Source: Phymorhynchus buccinoides
Taxonomy: Eukaryota; Mollusca; Gastropoda; Neogastropoda; Raphitomidae
Direction of reading: 5' to 3'
Assembly (NCBI GenBank): GCA_017654935.2
Contig: CM065697.1
Coordinates: forward strand, 44,229,568-44,293,567
DNA: 64,000 bases
The position numbers were made by a program, and so were the translations under genes. Of this stretch, positions 47,293 to 58,864 are shown one piece after another; positions within the stretch are counted from its first letter, which is position 1; the number at the start of each line of letters is the position of its first letter. The notes beneath the pieces were generated by a model, which saw only the letters and a program-made list of their open reading frames with translations, was not told where the DNA came from and searched no databases.

Positions 47293-48754
47293 AGTGGAAG
47301 CAGGACATCCTAGCCCCAATATAAAATCTGGTGAAACCATACGACATTTTGCTGTTGTTCCAGTTTTCCAGGTCACCTTTCTTACACAATACATTGATCA
47401 CTAATTTAGGATTTGGGGGTGGGGGAAGGGTATGGGGTTTTTTTTGGGGGTGGGGGATCTTTTTTCCATTGCATACTAGATTCAGTTGGCACTCCACTTT
47501 CCCCCTGACCCCTTAGCTTCTTTTTTTTTCTCAGTCGAAAGTAATGGTTCATTTTACTGGATCATGAAATATATTTCATGATGCATGAACTTGTGATGTT
47601 CGTCCCTGGAAATAACTGAAGTCTCTGTCCCTGGTTAAGTTTGTCCCTGGAAACTGCAACAAGGGGTAGGCAGCCCTGTAAAACCTGTGTTTCGGATTGC
47701 CTGAAAGCAAAAAGAAATCTCAACTGGAAACTGTTCCATAGTAAGCTCAGATGAAAAATTTGGATTAAGTAAGCCACTCATGATATAGGCACCCTTTTCA
47801 CTTTCCATAGCCGCTAGTTGCAAACGTTTTGCCATAATTGTACTCGTGTTATCATCCTTGCTCAATCAACAAGAAAGAAACAAAAATATTAACCGCACCT
47901 AAAAGGCGTAGACTTTTGTAAAAAATGAAATGTTCATTTGGGTTATCATTTCATTATACTCGTACAAAACTGATTTTTGTTCACACAAGTGTTATCGAAA
48001 AGAATGTATAACTTACTTGCAATGTCTGGTGTTACTTTCTGATTGAAATATGTTTAGCTCAATAATTCACAAACAGCAACAATATCCACTTTGTGTTTTT
48101 TTGTTTTCACAATTCTCAGATTTTTCAAAAATAACTTTTGTTATGGTATAAGTGTGTAGGGTATCAATTTCAAGAGTGGCCTGGGTCTGTGTAGAAATGC
48201 TATGAAAGTTTGTTAAGTTCTCAAACACAAACAGACTTAGTATGGTGAAAGTATGTTCTTTGTGTTATCTTCTTACAAGAATATATGGAACAGATTTGTG
48301 TGACTATTTTATTTGTTTTAAATGTATGAAATAGTTTGAATTATGGTTGATTATTTTTATTGCAGTTTCGCTTTTTCATGCATTTAAATGAACAAGGGTA
48401 TTTTTTGGCAATGTTGAAACCTCTTTAGTTCCCAAGTATTTGTTTACTGGGATGCAAATGTATGAACTGAATTCTTGCTTATATCAACCTGCATTTGTTA
48501 GTTTGTTGCCTGCCATGCCCCCTTCTCTCCCCCACCCCTCGTTTCCTTACTATGACGAATCTGGTAATGCAAGTTGAATGTGTTCATAATGCTTCGTGTC
48601 AAAGTATTTTGATTTTCTTGTGTTATGATGTACTACTTGATGCCTCTATTTGTATGTAAAGTAAAAGGCATTTTCAACTTTCGCAACCGTCTTTTTTATT
48701 TGATGTTTGTATGGTGATTGTTGGTTTAATTGTGCAAGACTTGCCTTTGAAAAC
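47293..48754. other. AT-rich intergenic DNA, no gene recognised
   Basis: Only short open frames; 47585-47680 has CCCTGG-type repeats (GTCCCTGGAAA). No TIR element or RNA gene seen. Confidence 0.5.
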
Positions 48755-49010
48755 ATTACAAACTAGAGCGTTAGACGCTAGACCACCAGCTGCGTGGCAG
48801 CATTTCGACGCCAGTGACCTTGACCTATGACCTTCATTTTCAAACTTGGCCTTGATATTCTTAGTACCTATCTGCATGCAAAACGTGAGCGTCCTAGGTC
48901 CTTCCGTTCAAACATTATCATGTTAACATAGTCGGCCAGCCACATACATAGGAGCAGAATTCTCTGAAAATATTACCAGCTTTGCTTCGCGGCTGGTAAT
49001 GAACTTTGAC
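48755..49010 (-). repeat. RTE-LINE-like dispersed fragment
   Basis: Contains GTGACCTTGACCTATGACCT, CCTAGGTCCTTCCGTTC and TTTGCTTCGCGGCTGGTAAT, related to 8040-8215. LINE assignment is from general resemblance only. Confidence 0.45.
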
Positions 49011-49103
49011 ATTCACAATACAAATTTCACATTATAATGTGTGACTGCTTGAAAAAAGTTCAGGATTTTATTGTCCAGGATGTCCTGAAGTTCAGGAATT
49101 TTG

Positions 49104-49163
49104 TGTGAGAGGGTGAAGAGAGAATGCTTAGAATTCTAAGCATTCTCACTTCGCCCTCTCACA
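49104..49163. repeat. 60-bp near-perfect palindrome without a loop
   Basis: The core GAGAATGCTTAGAATTCTAA and its continuation form a 28-bp perfect palindrome centred at 49133/49134. The outer arms TGTGAGAGGG... and ...CCCTCTCACA extend it to 30-nt arms with one or two mismatches. Confidence 0.9.
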
Positions 49164-49312
49164 TTTGTATTGCCTGGAGCCGGCGTCGCCAGATTATGAG
49201 AATTTGAAAAGATGCATTTTGCTGGTTATAGAGGTCATGAAGTTTAACCAGAAGTGAAAGTGCAACGAGAGCCTGTCAATTACATTGGAAACTGTTGTTT
49301 CCCTTCAGTATT

Positions 49313-49425
49313 GCCCCCTGGAACCCCCAGGAGGGGCGCTATCCCTGCCCTCTGCCGGGGCCTAGGCGGCCCCTAGACCCCTGCCTTGCAGGATTTTTGA
49401 AATTTCTCAGGAGCACCCATGTAAT
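49313..49425. mobile_element. CATGGGTGC-family 3' fragment
   Basis: GC-rich CTGCCGGGGCCTAGGCGGCC region ending AGGAGCACCCATG. Confidence 0.5.
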
Positions 49426-49984
49426 TTTATACAAGGTAAGATTTGTTTTCATTAGATACAGCGAAGGTCTTTCATACATTAGATTTCAAAAATAATATTA
49501 TTTATAGTTAAAAAACTTTAGTTGGTTTTGAATTCACAATCATTTAAAGGTTAACATGAACATGGTGAAATGTGACCTTCACAACAAAAAAATGATTTGG
49601 CTCCTTGTGATTTGTCTATTTAGAATTGGCATTTTAAAAGAAAGCTAAGATACAGAAATCATGTGTAGAACTAGAATGATAAAAAAAAAAAAGGTACCGG
49701 GCATACTTCAATCAAAAGTTTGATATGAACGAGTTTTCAGCTTCTACATGATCTAGATTGTGCCATGCAACTTATCTTCTAAGTTTTTTTTCTCAAGCAC
49801 ACACATACATCACATATTACAGATCTTGAATACACTGGATTTGTTGCATTTAACTATTTTAAGTTAACTTTGTTACACACATACACACATGCAGTATTAT
49901 TCAAGTCTTGTTAGTCATTCTGGATGCCGTCAGTGGATGCTTACTCCCCCCCCCCCCCCCCTCTCTCTGTCTGTCTCTATCTGT

Positions 49985-50150
49985 GGTAAAGTGGCTCAGT
50001 GGTAGAGCAACAACAGATCTGGTTCGTATCCCAGCCACGGCACAAAGTTTTTCTGCTCCCTTTCTCACAAGACCTTATGGTCTGAATGCTAAAGTCTTTC
50101 AGATGATATGACAAAAGCTGTGGTCCGGAGTGCTCGCTCACTTAACTTTG
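49985..50150 (+). mobile_element. tRNA-derived SINE relic
   Basis: TGGCTCAGTGGTAGAGCAAC (A box) and GGTTCGTATCC (B box), then GGTCTGAATGCTAAAGTCTT and CAGATGATATGACAAAAGC, parallel to the body of the 9505-9690 copy. Confidence 0.65.
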
Positions 50151-50164
50151 CGCACATTAACTCA

Positions 50165-50545
50165 TTCAAGTCATTCCGGCCATGTATGTCCAGAATTAAT
50201 AGATAGCTGTCAATTTTATGCATTTGCTTCAAGGGAAGTAATTCTGTGTACACACCATACCTCCGTCACTTCTAAACTCGCTTCACTCCCTTATACCACA
50301 ATTTTGCCTCCGAGTTGCTTTTGTAGTGGTTCATTGTGGGGGAACCAATCGGTGTAGTTTTTCTATATAAAGTCTATATATATATATATATATATAAAAG
50401 TCTGATCTACCACTTCCCTATGTCTAAACCAGAAATCTTTCATTTCTCCTTTTGTTTATGTCTGTTTTGTTTGTGTGTATGGCTGGAGTGATTTGCGAGT
50501 TTTTTAATAATTCAAAATTGTTGCGATGCGAACTAGTGAAAGAAC
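50165..50545 (+). repeat. Second copy of the 6931-7330 repeat
   Basis: Inverse of the first copy; contains a (TA)n run at 50378-50398 where the other has a short ATAT. Confidence 0.7.
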
Positions 50546-50647
50546 CCAGTGTCAACACAGGAGTTATCAAACTGGTCAAAATGTAGACCTCCCACCGCCC
50601 CCTTCAGTGAAGCACTTTTCTTTCTTTTTTTAATCGGGGGCCGTTTC

Positions 50648-51036
50648 CAGGGATGTGAGAGTTACGCGTAAGTACGTAAATACGCTTTTTCTATTCAACT
50701 GCCTAATTTTAAGAAAGGAGACAAGATCGTGCAGATTGTTGAATATGGTAGATTTTCTTCTTACGCACATGGTGAAGGCGAAAGAAGATTGCAGCGTGAA
50801 TGTTTTCATTTTCAATCATGAAAATTATGCATCACATTATAGATTGAAGAAAGAGGGGATTGACAAAGGATGTCAACACAAATTTGACAGGGCTTGGCTG
50901 GATGAAACTGTATTGGACTGTAAGGTCCGTGAAGACAAGCCGCAAATTTGATGTCGCAGGCAAAAGTTTTGTTTGAGTAGTTTTGACAATGCCATTGGCT
51001 ACACTTTTTTTTGTTTTGGGCCCTCTCATATCCATG
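50648..51036. mobile_element. CAGGGATGTGAGAG-family transposon relic, copy 1
   Basis: Left CAGGGATGTGAGAGTTACGC, right GGGCCCTCTCATATCCATG, flanked by CGTTTC and CATTTC (6 bp, one mismatch). An internal coding relic reads GIDKGCQHKFDRAWLDET; the same peptide pattern is inverted in copy 2 (59690-60180). Family not recognised. Confidence 0.7.
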
Positions 51037-51681
51037 CATTTCACAAAGGCTAACGTTATGTTCCGCTCGCTCAAATCGGCAAAAACGGTCTAAGAAACAC
51101 CCTTCGTTTGCCGATAGTTTGCGTGGCGTTTTGTTCTTGCCAAACACCGAGCAAGCGGCGAACTATCCGGAACTAGTAGGGGGTGAATTCATTTCTTGTT
51201 GTTGATTGGTCCATTAAAGTTTCTTTAAAATAATTTAAAAAAATTGACCAATCACACAAGAGCTTGTAATATTTTTCCGCAAACGTTTTCTAAAGTGTTT
51301 CTTAGGCCCCGTTTGGCGTAAGCGTTATTCGCGCGGCGACCGTTATCCAGAGAAACTCGACCCTGGGGTGGTGCTGCATTAGTAACGACTCTTAATTAAT
51401 TAATCATGTGGATTTATATACCGCTCTTTCTCACGTCAGCTCAGTGCTCTTCACATCGAGAACAAGAAAATTAAAGGCAAACAAATAATTCACTGCTAGG
51501 TAAAATACTCACAATGCTTGCACCAAAAAATGTCCTCTCTCTCTCTCTCTCTCTCTCTCTGACTCTCTCAGCAGTTCATGTGGGAGCAGCTTGAATTTCA
51601 CAAGTAGAGGAGGAGCCTCTGTTACTACTAGAAAAGTAAAACTCCTTCTGTGTTCCCAGTGTGCGTGGCCATGTTCATTCT

Positions 51682-52215
51682 TCTTCGATCGCTCAGTTTC
51701 CTGTCAATTATACAGGCATCAGAATTATCAGAGGATTAAGAATTTCTTATAGAGGATTGGCTTCTCTTGTCCAGAGGTTTTGGCTTTTTATCGAGTGTTA
51801 TACTTTGTGTTAAATAGCACTTTCAAACGATTTATCACTAAATTAAGCCTTTTTGGTGGTGTTGGGAACTCATTTTAGTGTTGTCCCTCTACAGTCTGGG
51901 GCCTTGATGGCCCTTTTACCGTGGTTTTCAGAGGATTGGACTTCAGACTATTCTGCCTGATTATAAGTGCAGATGCGTTATGTACCTAAGAAATAGATAA
52001 GCCCAGCAAGTCCGACTTTGGCTGAGGAAATCTTTTTGAAAGTGTTTCTTGAAAAAAGGCAGGAGAATGGACCGGTAAGGCAGAAAGACTAGTAGATGAC
52101 AGTAAACAAAGGGAAAAGGCAGAGACAAAGAGAGTGACAGATTAGAGGAAGTTTCAAGCACAGAAGGTGGGGGAACTACTTATACAAAAGACCCCCGGTA
52201 TCCCCATGGGGGTTG
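51682..52215 (-). mobile_element. AAG-tailed element, inverted, split by a MITE
   Basis: CTTCTTCGATCGCTCAGTTT and CCTGTCAATTAT lie left of the insert; the body continues at 51966 with AGTGCAGATGCGT and ends near CCCCGGTATCCCCATGGGGG. Confidence 0.75.
51714..51959. mobile_element. CAGGCATCAGAATT-family MITE with 6-bp duplication ATTATA
   Basis: Starts CAGGCATCAGAATTATC and ends CTATTCTGCCTG. ATTATA at 51708-51713 and 51960-51965. Confidence 0.85.
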
Positions 52216-54058
52216 GCCATGTTCCAGTCTTCAGTCCAGTCCTGATGGTGAAGTCTGCTGTCTTTTCAAGCTTCTCCTAGAGCCCCACTCTTAACTGGCC
52301 AAGTTTGACACCGAATGTCTTGGTAAGTAGGGCAATTGAATCCTGGAGGAGAAAAATACAATCTCTCTCTCTCTCTCACACACACATACTGTGTGATGCC
52401 TAGATGCTGCAAAACGTCTATGGCCCATTGTCTTACTGTCATGCGATCAGGACAGTAACATTTTAACTCACTGTCACACCACCAGGACAGTACAAGTTTT
52501 TAAACTCGCAAAGCGCTCTCCCCTTTCCATTGAGTAATAGCCTTCATAGGCTCCTTCAACGTAACAAATAGATACTGGGATGCCATGTTTTTTGTAGCCA
52601 TGGCTTAAGGAAGTAAGCAGCAACACAGGTAATTCAAAGGGACTGAGAAGCGAGCGCTCGTATACTGAATGAAAGAAGGGAGTGACATGGGATGGTAGTC
52701 TATTTCGATGCAACATTTTTAAACTCTCAATATCAATGCAAGGGAAATAACTTGGAACAACCAGAGAAGAAAGATAGTCGAAGAAATGTATCGATTCAGA
52801 TGCATTAAAGCAAGTCATTGGCCAAAGAGTTCTACAAACTCAGTTTTAAGGGGGAAATGTGAAAATGCTTGCCTTGATGACAGGTGGGTACCTTTGGTGT
52901 TTAGAGAAAGGGATACATTGGGGGGACAGAACGAGGATAATAAAAAACAGGGGTGTGGATTGAACACGTTATTTTGCCCCATTGACAACTAAATAGGGGT
53001 TTGTTTGCTGTAAAAGTGGATTTGCTGTTAACAGATTTTGATTTTAAAAAATGCAGACAGTTGATTTGGGAAGCCATGCAAGAAAGGCGAGCCGTGTGCG
53101 AATGGAACAGTCTTCCACCTGAGAATTTCATCAGCCTCGGTGGAGGTCTTCAAAACCCAGATCTGAACCCCCCCCCCCCCATACCCCTGAGCTCCAGCCG
53201 ACCCTACCCCCACCCAGCTGGCCCTCTCTTTACACCCTCTACCCTACCTACTCCCTCCCCCCCCCCCCCTTGAGCTGATCATCTGGGCAGCTGTTCTTTT
53301 CCCACAGTACAAGATGTGTTTATAGAGAATACTGGAAACCCCTGCATCATAGTCGTCAACAAGCTGACGGAGGATGTAAAAGCGAAGAAGAAGAAGAAAG
53401 AATCCTACAAATACAGCTGTAATGTTTTTATCATTCAAGTTTATATACTTCAGAAAGTGCAAGTTCATTTTAAAATGTAATGCTGCTTCTTAGAAAAATA
53501 AAGATTTTTTTTCTCAAAACCTCGCACACACAGGTTACTTTTTTCATCTCATGGTTTTATCCCTTGTCTTAAAAAAACAAGCAACAGCACGAACAATTAA
53601 TTCACACATACTGTCACAGCACAATCACACACATTTCACATTTACACGAAAGTTTAATCCTTGATGTGCCAATAATCAGAGTGCAACCAATGAGATAACG
53701 GTTTTAATATGTACAACAGTAATTATTTCACACACCAACCATTAAGATTAACATTAAAATTATAGCCCTGTCGACAGCTAAGGCCAACACACCAACGAGA
53801 AAGCAGCAACCCTTCAACCTTCCAACAAAAAGAACAGACCCAAGAAAGAATTTGAAACATTGTCAACAAATTTCATCTCCAGTTCTTTTGGTTTTTCTTT
53901 TACTAAGAGCAAGAACCAACACGCACAAACCTTTACCCTAAACCTGATCGTGGCCAATTCCACTGGACCCCCCCCCCAATTTTGGCAATACTGCACTGTA
54001 GACATCCCCCCCCCTCATGTTGACCACCCTCAATCTCAAAGTCGGCTTCTTTCAATTT
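52216..54058. other. Intergenic DNA, no gene recognised
   Basis: Includes poly-C runs near 53169-53180 and 53258-53269 and only short open frames. Confidence 0.5.
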
Positions 54059-54563
54059 TAAAGGGGCACCCTGATAGATGTTTTTGCAAGAAACATGTCG
54101 AGGTCACCAGAAAGACAGCCTTTTCAAGGATCGGAACACTCACTTTGCTCTGGTTTTCTATAAATCAAACTGTCAAAACGGCGATTCCTCTTTGGCGGAG
54201 TTGCCGGAGAGAGAAGCCATTTTGGACGGGGTGTGTGGAGGCCACTGAGAGTGGTTGAAGCTTTTTCTTCTTTGTGGTGCAGCAAAAAAAAAAAGGAGCT
54301 ATTTCCTTTGTTGTGAGCGAAACTCCTTTTGGTAAACTGTATAAAAAGGCTTGTATTGTGGAAATTTTGTGCAACCGATTTGGTCTAACTCAGATGGCCA
54401 TTACTGAAAGAATTTGACTTCCAGCACCTCCGCCAAGGAGGAATCGCCCATTTGACTTCTAGGAAACCAGAGCAAAGTGGGTGTTGCGATCTCTGTAAAG
54501 GGTGTTTTCCTGGTGATCTCTACGTGTTTCTTGCAAAAACGTATCCGTCAGGGTGCCCCTTTA
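54059..54563. mobile_element. Foldback element with ~150-bp terminal inverted repeats
   Basis: AAAGGGGCACCCTGATAGAT begins the left arm and the right arm ends GTCAGGGTGCCCCTTT. Inside the arms, CTCTGGTTTTCTA, TTGCAAGAAACA and GGCGATTCCTC have inverse partners. Central part has no coding function. Confidence 0.8.
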
Positions 54564-54667
54564 AGAAAATAATCCTAGGCTGATCCTAACCCTATCCCTT
54601 TCCCGAGAATGGCAGAACGTTGCTTCTCAGTGATCATTTTCAAAAATTGAGGGGGAAAAGTTGTAAT

Positions 54668-54829
54668 AAGACCTCCCATTATAAGACTCCCTCCCATATA
54701 AGACCTACTTTTCTGAGACATTGCCCTTCTTTGTAAGTATTAAACTTACCTCCCTTATAAGACCCCTCCCTTATAAGACCTCATTTATGATGCTTTTTGA
54801 AGGTCTTATAAGGGAGGTTCCACTGTAGT
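54668..54829. mobile_element. CAGTGGAACC-type MITE, right part
   Basis: Repeated TTATAAGACC motifs and end GGGAGGTTCCACTG-TA. Confidence 0.7.
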
Positions 54830-54984
54830 AAAATTCGACTAGTTCCTGCCACAATTCCAGACCTTCAACTCATCTGCTGCCTTTGAGAAGAAAGACCCTG
54901 TCTGTGTGGAGAAGGGTTGGGGAAAACTGACAGCCAATTCTAAAGGTCAGTTGTCTTGCTTTCTAGACACAGTCATTGTGCATT

Positions 54985-55113
54985 AAAGACCCCCCACGTC
55001 ACGTGTCACATTCCCTCTTATGCTAGGAAGATTTCTTAAGATTTCTTACCAGCTATAAGAGTGAAAGCACGTGAAAACCGTGATTTTGACACGTGATGTG
55101 GTGGTCTTTAAAG
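54985..55113. mobile_element. 130-bp hairpin-like MITE
   Basis: Arms TTAAAGACCCCCCACGTCAC and the inverse (GTGATGTGGTGGTCTTTAA) are about 25 bp; both include CACGTG just inside. Confidence 0.6.
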
Positions 55114-55154
55114 GGGTAAAAGAAACAACCCCCAAACATTCATGTTATTCTTTG

Positions 55155-55177
55155 ATCGCTTCTCGGCCTTTTGGCTG
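55155..55177 (+). pseudogene. U2 snRNA 5'-end fragment
   Basis: ATCGCTTCTCGGCCTTTTGG plus two more bases match the conserved 5' end of U2 snRNA (stem-loop I) exactly, then the sequence diverges before the branch-site-pairing region. Not a functional U2 gene. Confidence 0.65.
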
Positions 55178-55809
55178 AGGCAGTGATTCAGGAATATCAA
55201 TTTTTGTTTATACCTTGGTTGGTTTGTTCAGCCCGTCGTACATGGCGAAAGCCGATACGCGACGTTAAACTGAACTTCCCACCCCCAAACCCGCTATCAT
55301 TTCAAGCATCAAAGCACAACTATTTTGTAGGGATCAGAAAAACGGATTCAACTTGGAAGTGAAACAAACAATAGAAATATTATAAATATTAACAAAGTGG
55401 GGCAAACGTATGAAAATTAATGTGAAATAGTGAGGCTAAGAGAGAGGACATAGTGAAATGAATAAGGGGAAGGAACTTCTCGTAATTAATTCCCTTTTTA
55501 CCAAAGTTATTTATGGCACCGATTCGCCTAGCAAAGTGAAAGTAGTTGCCACAACAATACAGACCCAAGTTCATCCTCATTGTATGAAAATTAGCTGGGA
55601 AAACTACCAGCGACATGTCAAGGTGTTGCTATGAGAACAAGGCCCAATTTCAACCAGAAAGTTGAACATTCTTCTTCTTCTTCCAGTTGGGGATGTTTAT
55701 CCTACCCCGCACTCACCGGTCTTCATTCAGACCATTAATAGCGCACAGGATGCGTGCTATGTGAATTTGTGTCATCCATCCCACCGGCACACACGGCCTA
55801 CTCGTACCG

Positions 55810-56015
55810 TCTAGTGGGATGGGCTTTAACGTGTGCGCAAGATCTTGTGCATGCGTTCGCACACATGACCTCGGTTTTTGAAAAGTCTCATCCAAAGGAC
55901 TTTATGGACTGAAAATGTACCCATTTACATGTGGGTGTAATTTGGAAAATTGGAAAAAAGTGCCTTTCCCAAGGACACCTCGATTCCGCCTTGCTCGAAC
56001 CCGTCAATTTAATTG
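55810..56015 (-). mobile_element. tRNA-derived SINE relic
   Basis: On the - strand: GGGTTCGAGCAAGGCGGAAT, then CATAAAGTCCTTTGGATGAG and ACCGAGGTCATGTGTGCG, paralleling the 9505-9690 body. Confidence 0.55.
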
Positions 56016-56273
56016 CTTCGTAAACAATTCAAAACAGTTCTCCTCCTTTCACTACACAACCACCATCATCATATTGATGGTTAGATGGTTCTGTTACAGG
56101 ACCATCATTGCCTGCATTTGAGAAAAGAGCAAAAGTTTGCTTCCTTCCAGAAACGGGCACTTTAATTAAAAATCTAAAGTTAACATTTTAAAACATGAAA
56201 TCTTAACAAAAGCTGATAACACAACCAACTACTGGTAAAGAGCTATGTTATGTCGGTGATTCAGTTTACCACT

Positions 56274-56440
56274 ACAAACTGGATATGGAGGAAAATGAGT
56301 ACATGTACTGTAATTTGCCATCTTACAAACTGGATATGGAGGAAAATGAGTACATGTACTGTAATTTGCCATCTTACAAACTGGATATGGAGGCATAAGA
56401 GTACATGTACTGTGAATTTGCTTACAAACCGGATTTACAG
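56274..56440. repeat. 51-bp tandem repeat, 3.3 copies
   Basis: Unit ACAAACTGGATATGGAGGAA then AATGAGTACATGTACTGTAA; starts at 56274, 56325 and 56376. Confidence 0.92.
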
Positions 56441-56633
56441 TGACTATTAAAATTAGATCTTTCTGGCAATAGATGCATTTAAAGGCGATCGATTTTTGCA
56501 CCAAATTTTATCACTAAAAGGCATCAGGGCCTGTTATCCAAAGACCCTATTTTTTTTTGGGGGTAAGGTTAATTTATTTACGTCACAAGGTCCCAATATT
56601 GCAGTTTTTTTTTTCTACCCAGTTAAGTTTAAT

Positions 56634-57434
56634 GGATCGTGGGGACTTGAAAGAGTGCAAAAAAGGACCTTAAAAGGACCTTTAAAGGACCAGCAAATTT
56701 TTTTAAAGGACCTATTTAAACCTTGTTTGTAGTTGTACTTGCAGACGTGGTGGGTGCAGAGCCAGACGCTGACGGTTGTGGCTGAGCGGATTAATTTGTT
56801 GCAGTAGTACTTAAGCTGCTTGCAAAAAAGTCGGTCACATTGCACCTCGATTCCGCCTTGTGCCTTCTTTCAGCTTTCTTGTGATTTTCAGTCTTTGCGT
56901 GTTGCTTCAGCACCGACTCTCCCATTGACAAGATGTTGATATTTTTTTCACAATATGCACAACGAACTGCATGTTTGTTGTCCATCACTTTTCGGACCCA
57001 GTCCTTTTAAATGTCTTCTCTCAGCCAACGATCCTGCATTTTTACACTTTTTACTTGAAAACAAGCACTGAAGCAGCCGCATGTGCGAAGAATTTCAACA
57101 TGGCGCATAAGACATCTCGCTGAATCTCGCGCACGTGACCGGATTTACAGTGACTATTAAAATTAGATCGTCTGCTCGAAAGATACGAAGGCGATCGATT
57201 TTTGGCAAATTTTATTTCATTTAATTTTTTTTTGGGAGTTCATTTTTTATGACAAGGTACTTAGTTTTGTTTTTTGGCCCGATTAAAGGATTTAAACTGA
57301 CCGCACCAGTTTTAAAAGGACCTTTGACTGATTTGAAAGGACCTCCTTGCTGATATAAAGGACTTAACAGGCCTTTTGAAGACCGATCAATTTCACAGCA
57401 CTTTAAAGCACCTGAAAGGACCCCACGAACCCTG
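56634..57434 (-). mobile_element. hAT-like element with 8-bp duplication
   Basis: AGTTTAAT (56626-56633) and AGTTTGAT (57435-57442) flank it. The right end, inverted, reads CAGGGTTCGTGGGGTCC, and the left end GGATCGTGGGGAC is a slightly truncated match. The ends have many AAGGACC motifs. An 8-bp duplication with CAGGG termini is typical of hAT. Confidence 0.75.
56791..57009 (-). pseudogene. BED/C2H2-type zinc finger N-terminus of a hAT-like transposase
   Basis: Reads DWVRKVMDNKHAVRCAYC, then SVLKQHAKTENHKKA: CxxC followed by HxxxxxH, like the DNA-binding finger of hAT-derived proteins. The frame ends soon after (FFASSLSTTATN), and no transposase catalytic domain follows, so this is a truncated relic. 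Confidence 0.6.
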
Positions 57435-57482
57435 AGTTTGATGGTATTCTTTGACTGAAAAATAGCTGGCGTTGAAAGGGTT

Positions 57483-58858
57483 AAAAAGCATAAACTGATG
57501 AGGGGTGTGTGTGTGTAAACTTGTACTAATTTGAAAAGTTGATTGTTGCAAGGGGCTCAGATGTGCGCCATGACGTTGCCTATACGCCATTGCCAGTGTC
57601 CCAAGTGGGCTGCGCTAAACATCTTTATTTATCTTATTTATTAAGAAGATTTCCATGCCTTTAAGCTCTATGCGCTTATCTTCCATGCGGTTCTCTATTA
57701 TCAGAGCTTATATCAGTGCATTTCTGTTTAATTTAACGCATTTAGTAAAGTAGCTGATCGTTTTTTTAGTTCTCTTGAAAAAAGTATCTGGCAGAGAATT
57801 CTGAAAGAACATAAAATAGTTGGCGCTAGAAGAGTTAATTAAACGGAATGAGCATCGGTAATATCCTGTTATTGAGCCCTCATTCACGCATGGATGGAAT
57901 TAACCAAACAGCATTCAAACGCCAATTAACATTCCAAAACAGCAATTTGCATACCTATAGAATCTCCCAAATAGCATTCACATGACAGTTATTTCCAAAA
58001 TAGCATAATTCATGCATTCAGACACTCTCCAAAATAGCACTCACTCATGAATGTTATTCTCGACGATATAGCATTCATTTGCATATGCACTCTCTCCAAA
58101 AAGCATTAACAAATGAATACAGCATTCTTACAAGGGTTCTCCGAAATCTCATTCACTTACAGACTCAAAATTGGGACCAAAAGAAACAGTGCTTGGCAAA
58201 ATCTTTGATAAGCGCAAGGAGAGAAATAGATTACAAAGAAGTTACTGTGCATAAATATCATACAAACAGGGACACTTGAGCACTTGTACTAGGTTATTTC
58301 AGCATTTCTAATCAAGGGAAGTCAACATCCTCTTTGTGAACATGAATGTACCTCTCTCTACCAATGCAATATACACAAGATAATAATAACTTGTTACCTT
58401 TTAATTGAATTTAAAACTTCCCACTAAAACCCATGCCTAAGACTCGTTTAAAAGCTACGCCTTTTCCTAAGAAGCCTAGTGTCCATAATCTGTTTCCAAG
58501 CTTGCAGAGTGGTAAGGTGCTTGCCGGGCATACTGAATTCAACCAGTACAACAACTATGACTACCACTAGACTTCTTCCGAGTTTCCAAGAGTTTCTTTT
58601 GCCAGAGTGTCCAAGACCTTAGCTGCCTCATCTGCTCGCTTTGGCTTCGTTCAATTAAAAATGGTCGCCATCACCAGAGACCCAAGATGCACCCTACGAT
58701 CAAAATGAAGAAGCGAGAGGGGAGGGGGAGCACACAAAAAGAGCCAGCAGACTTGGCAGCAAAGCGCTGAAAGTGGTCAGGATTCCGACCACAAGCCAGG
58801 CGGAGGAGGTCAGAGTGAGTGACCCCTCAGTGGAGTGACCCCTCAGTGGACTGACCCC
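57483..58858. other. Intergenic DNA and probable 3' UTR of the - strand RS-protein gene
   Basis: Around 57885-58110 the motif AAAATAGCATTCA recurs at irregular spacing. TTTATT hexamers (AATAAA on the - strand) near 57625-57645 could be poly(A) signals; the 3' end is not determined. Confidence 0.4.
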
Positions 58859-58864
58859 TCAGTG
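58814..58864. repeat. 16-bp triplication at the RS exon stop codon
   Basis: TGACCCCTCAGTGGA(G/C) occurs three times. On the - strand the first copy read supplies the TGA stop. Confidence 0.9.

Larger units (their letters stand above)
56505..57482. mobile_element. piggyBac-like MITE interrupted by a hAT element
   Basis: The left part (ATCACTAAAAGGCATCAGGG, GTTATCCAAAGACCCTATTT) and right part (AAAATAGCTGGCGTTGAAAG, ending GGGTTAA at 57482) are the MITE family sequence; the left terminus is lost. Confidence 0.7.

Noticed and set aside
50655..50951. 98-codon host gene
   Set aside because: It lies wholly between inverted CAGGGATGTGAGAG termini and has a relic partner at 59.7 kb, so it belongs to a transposon.
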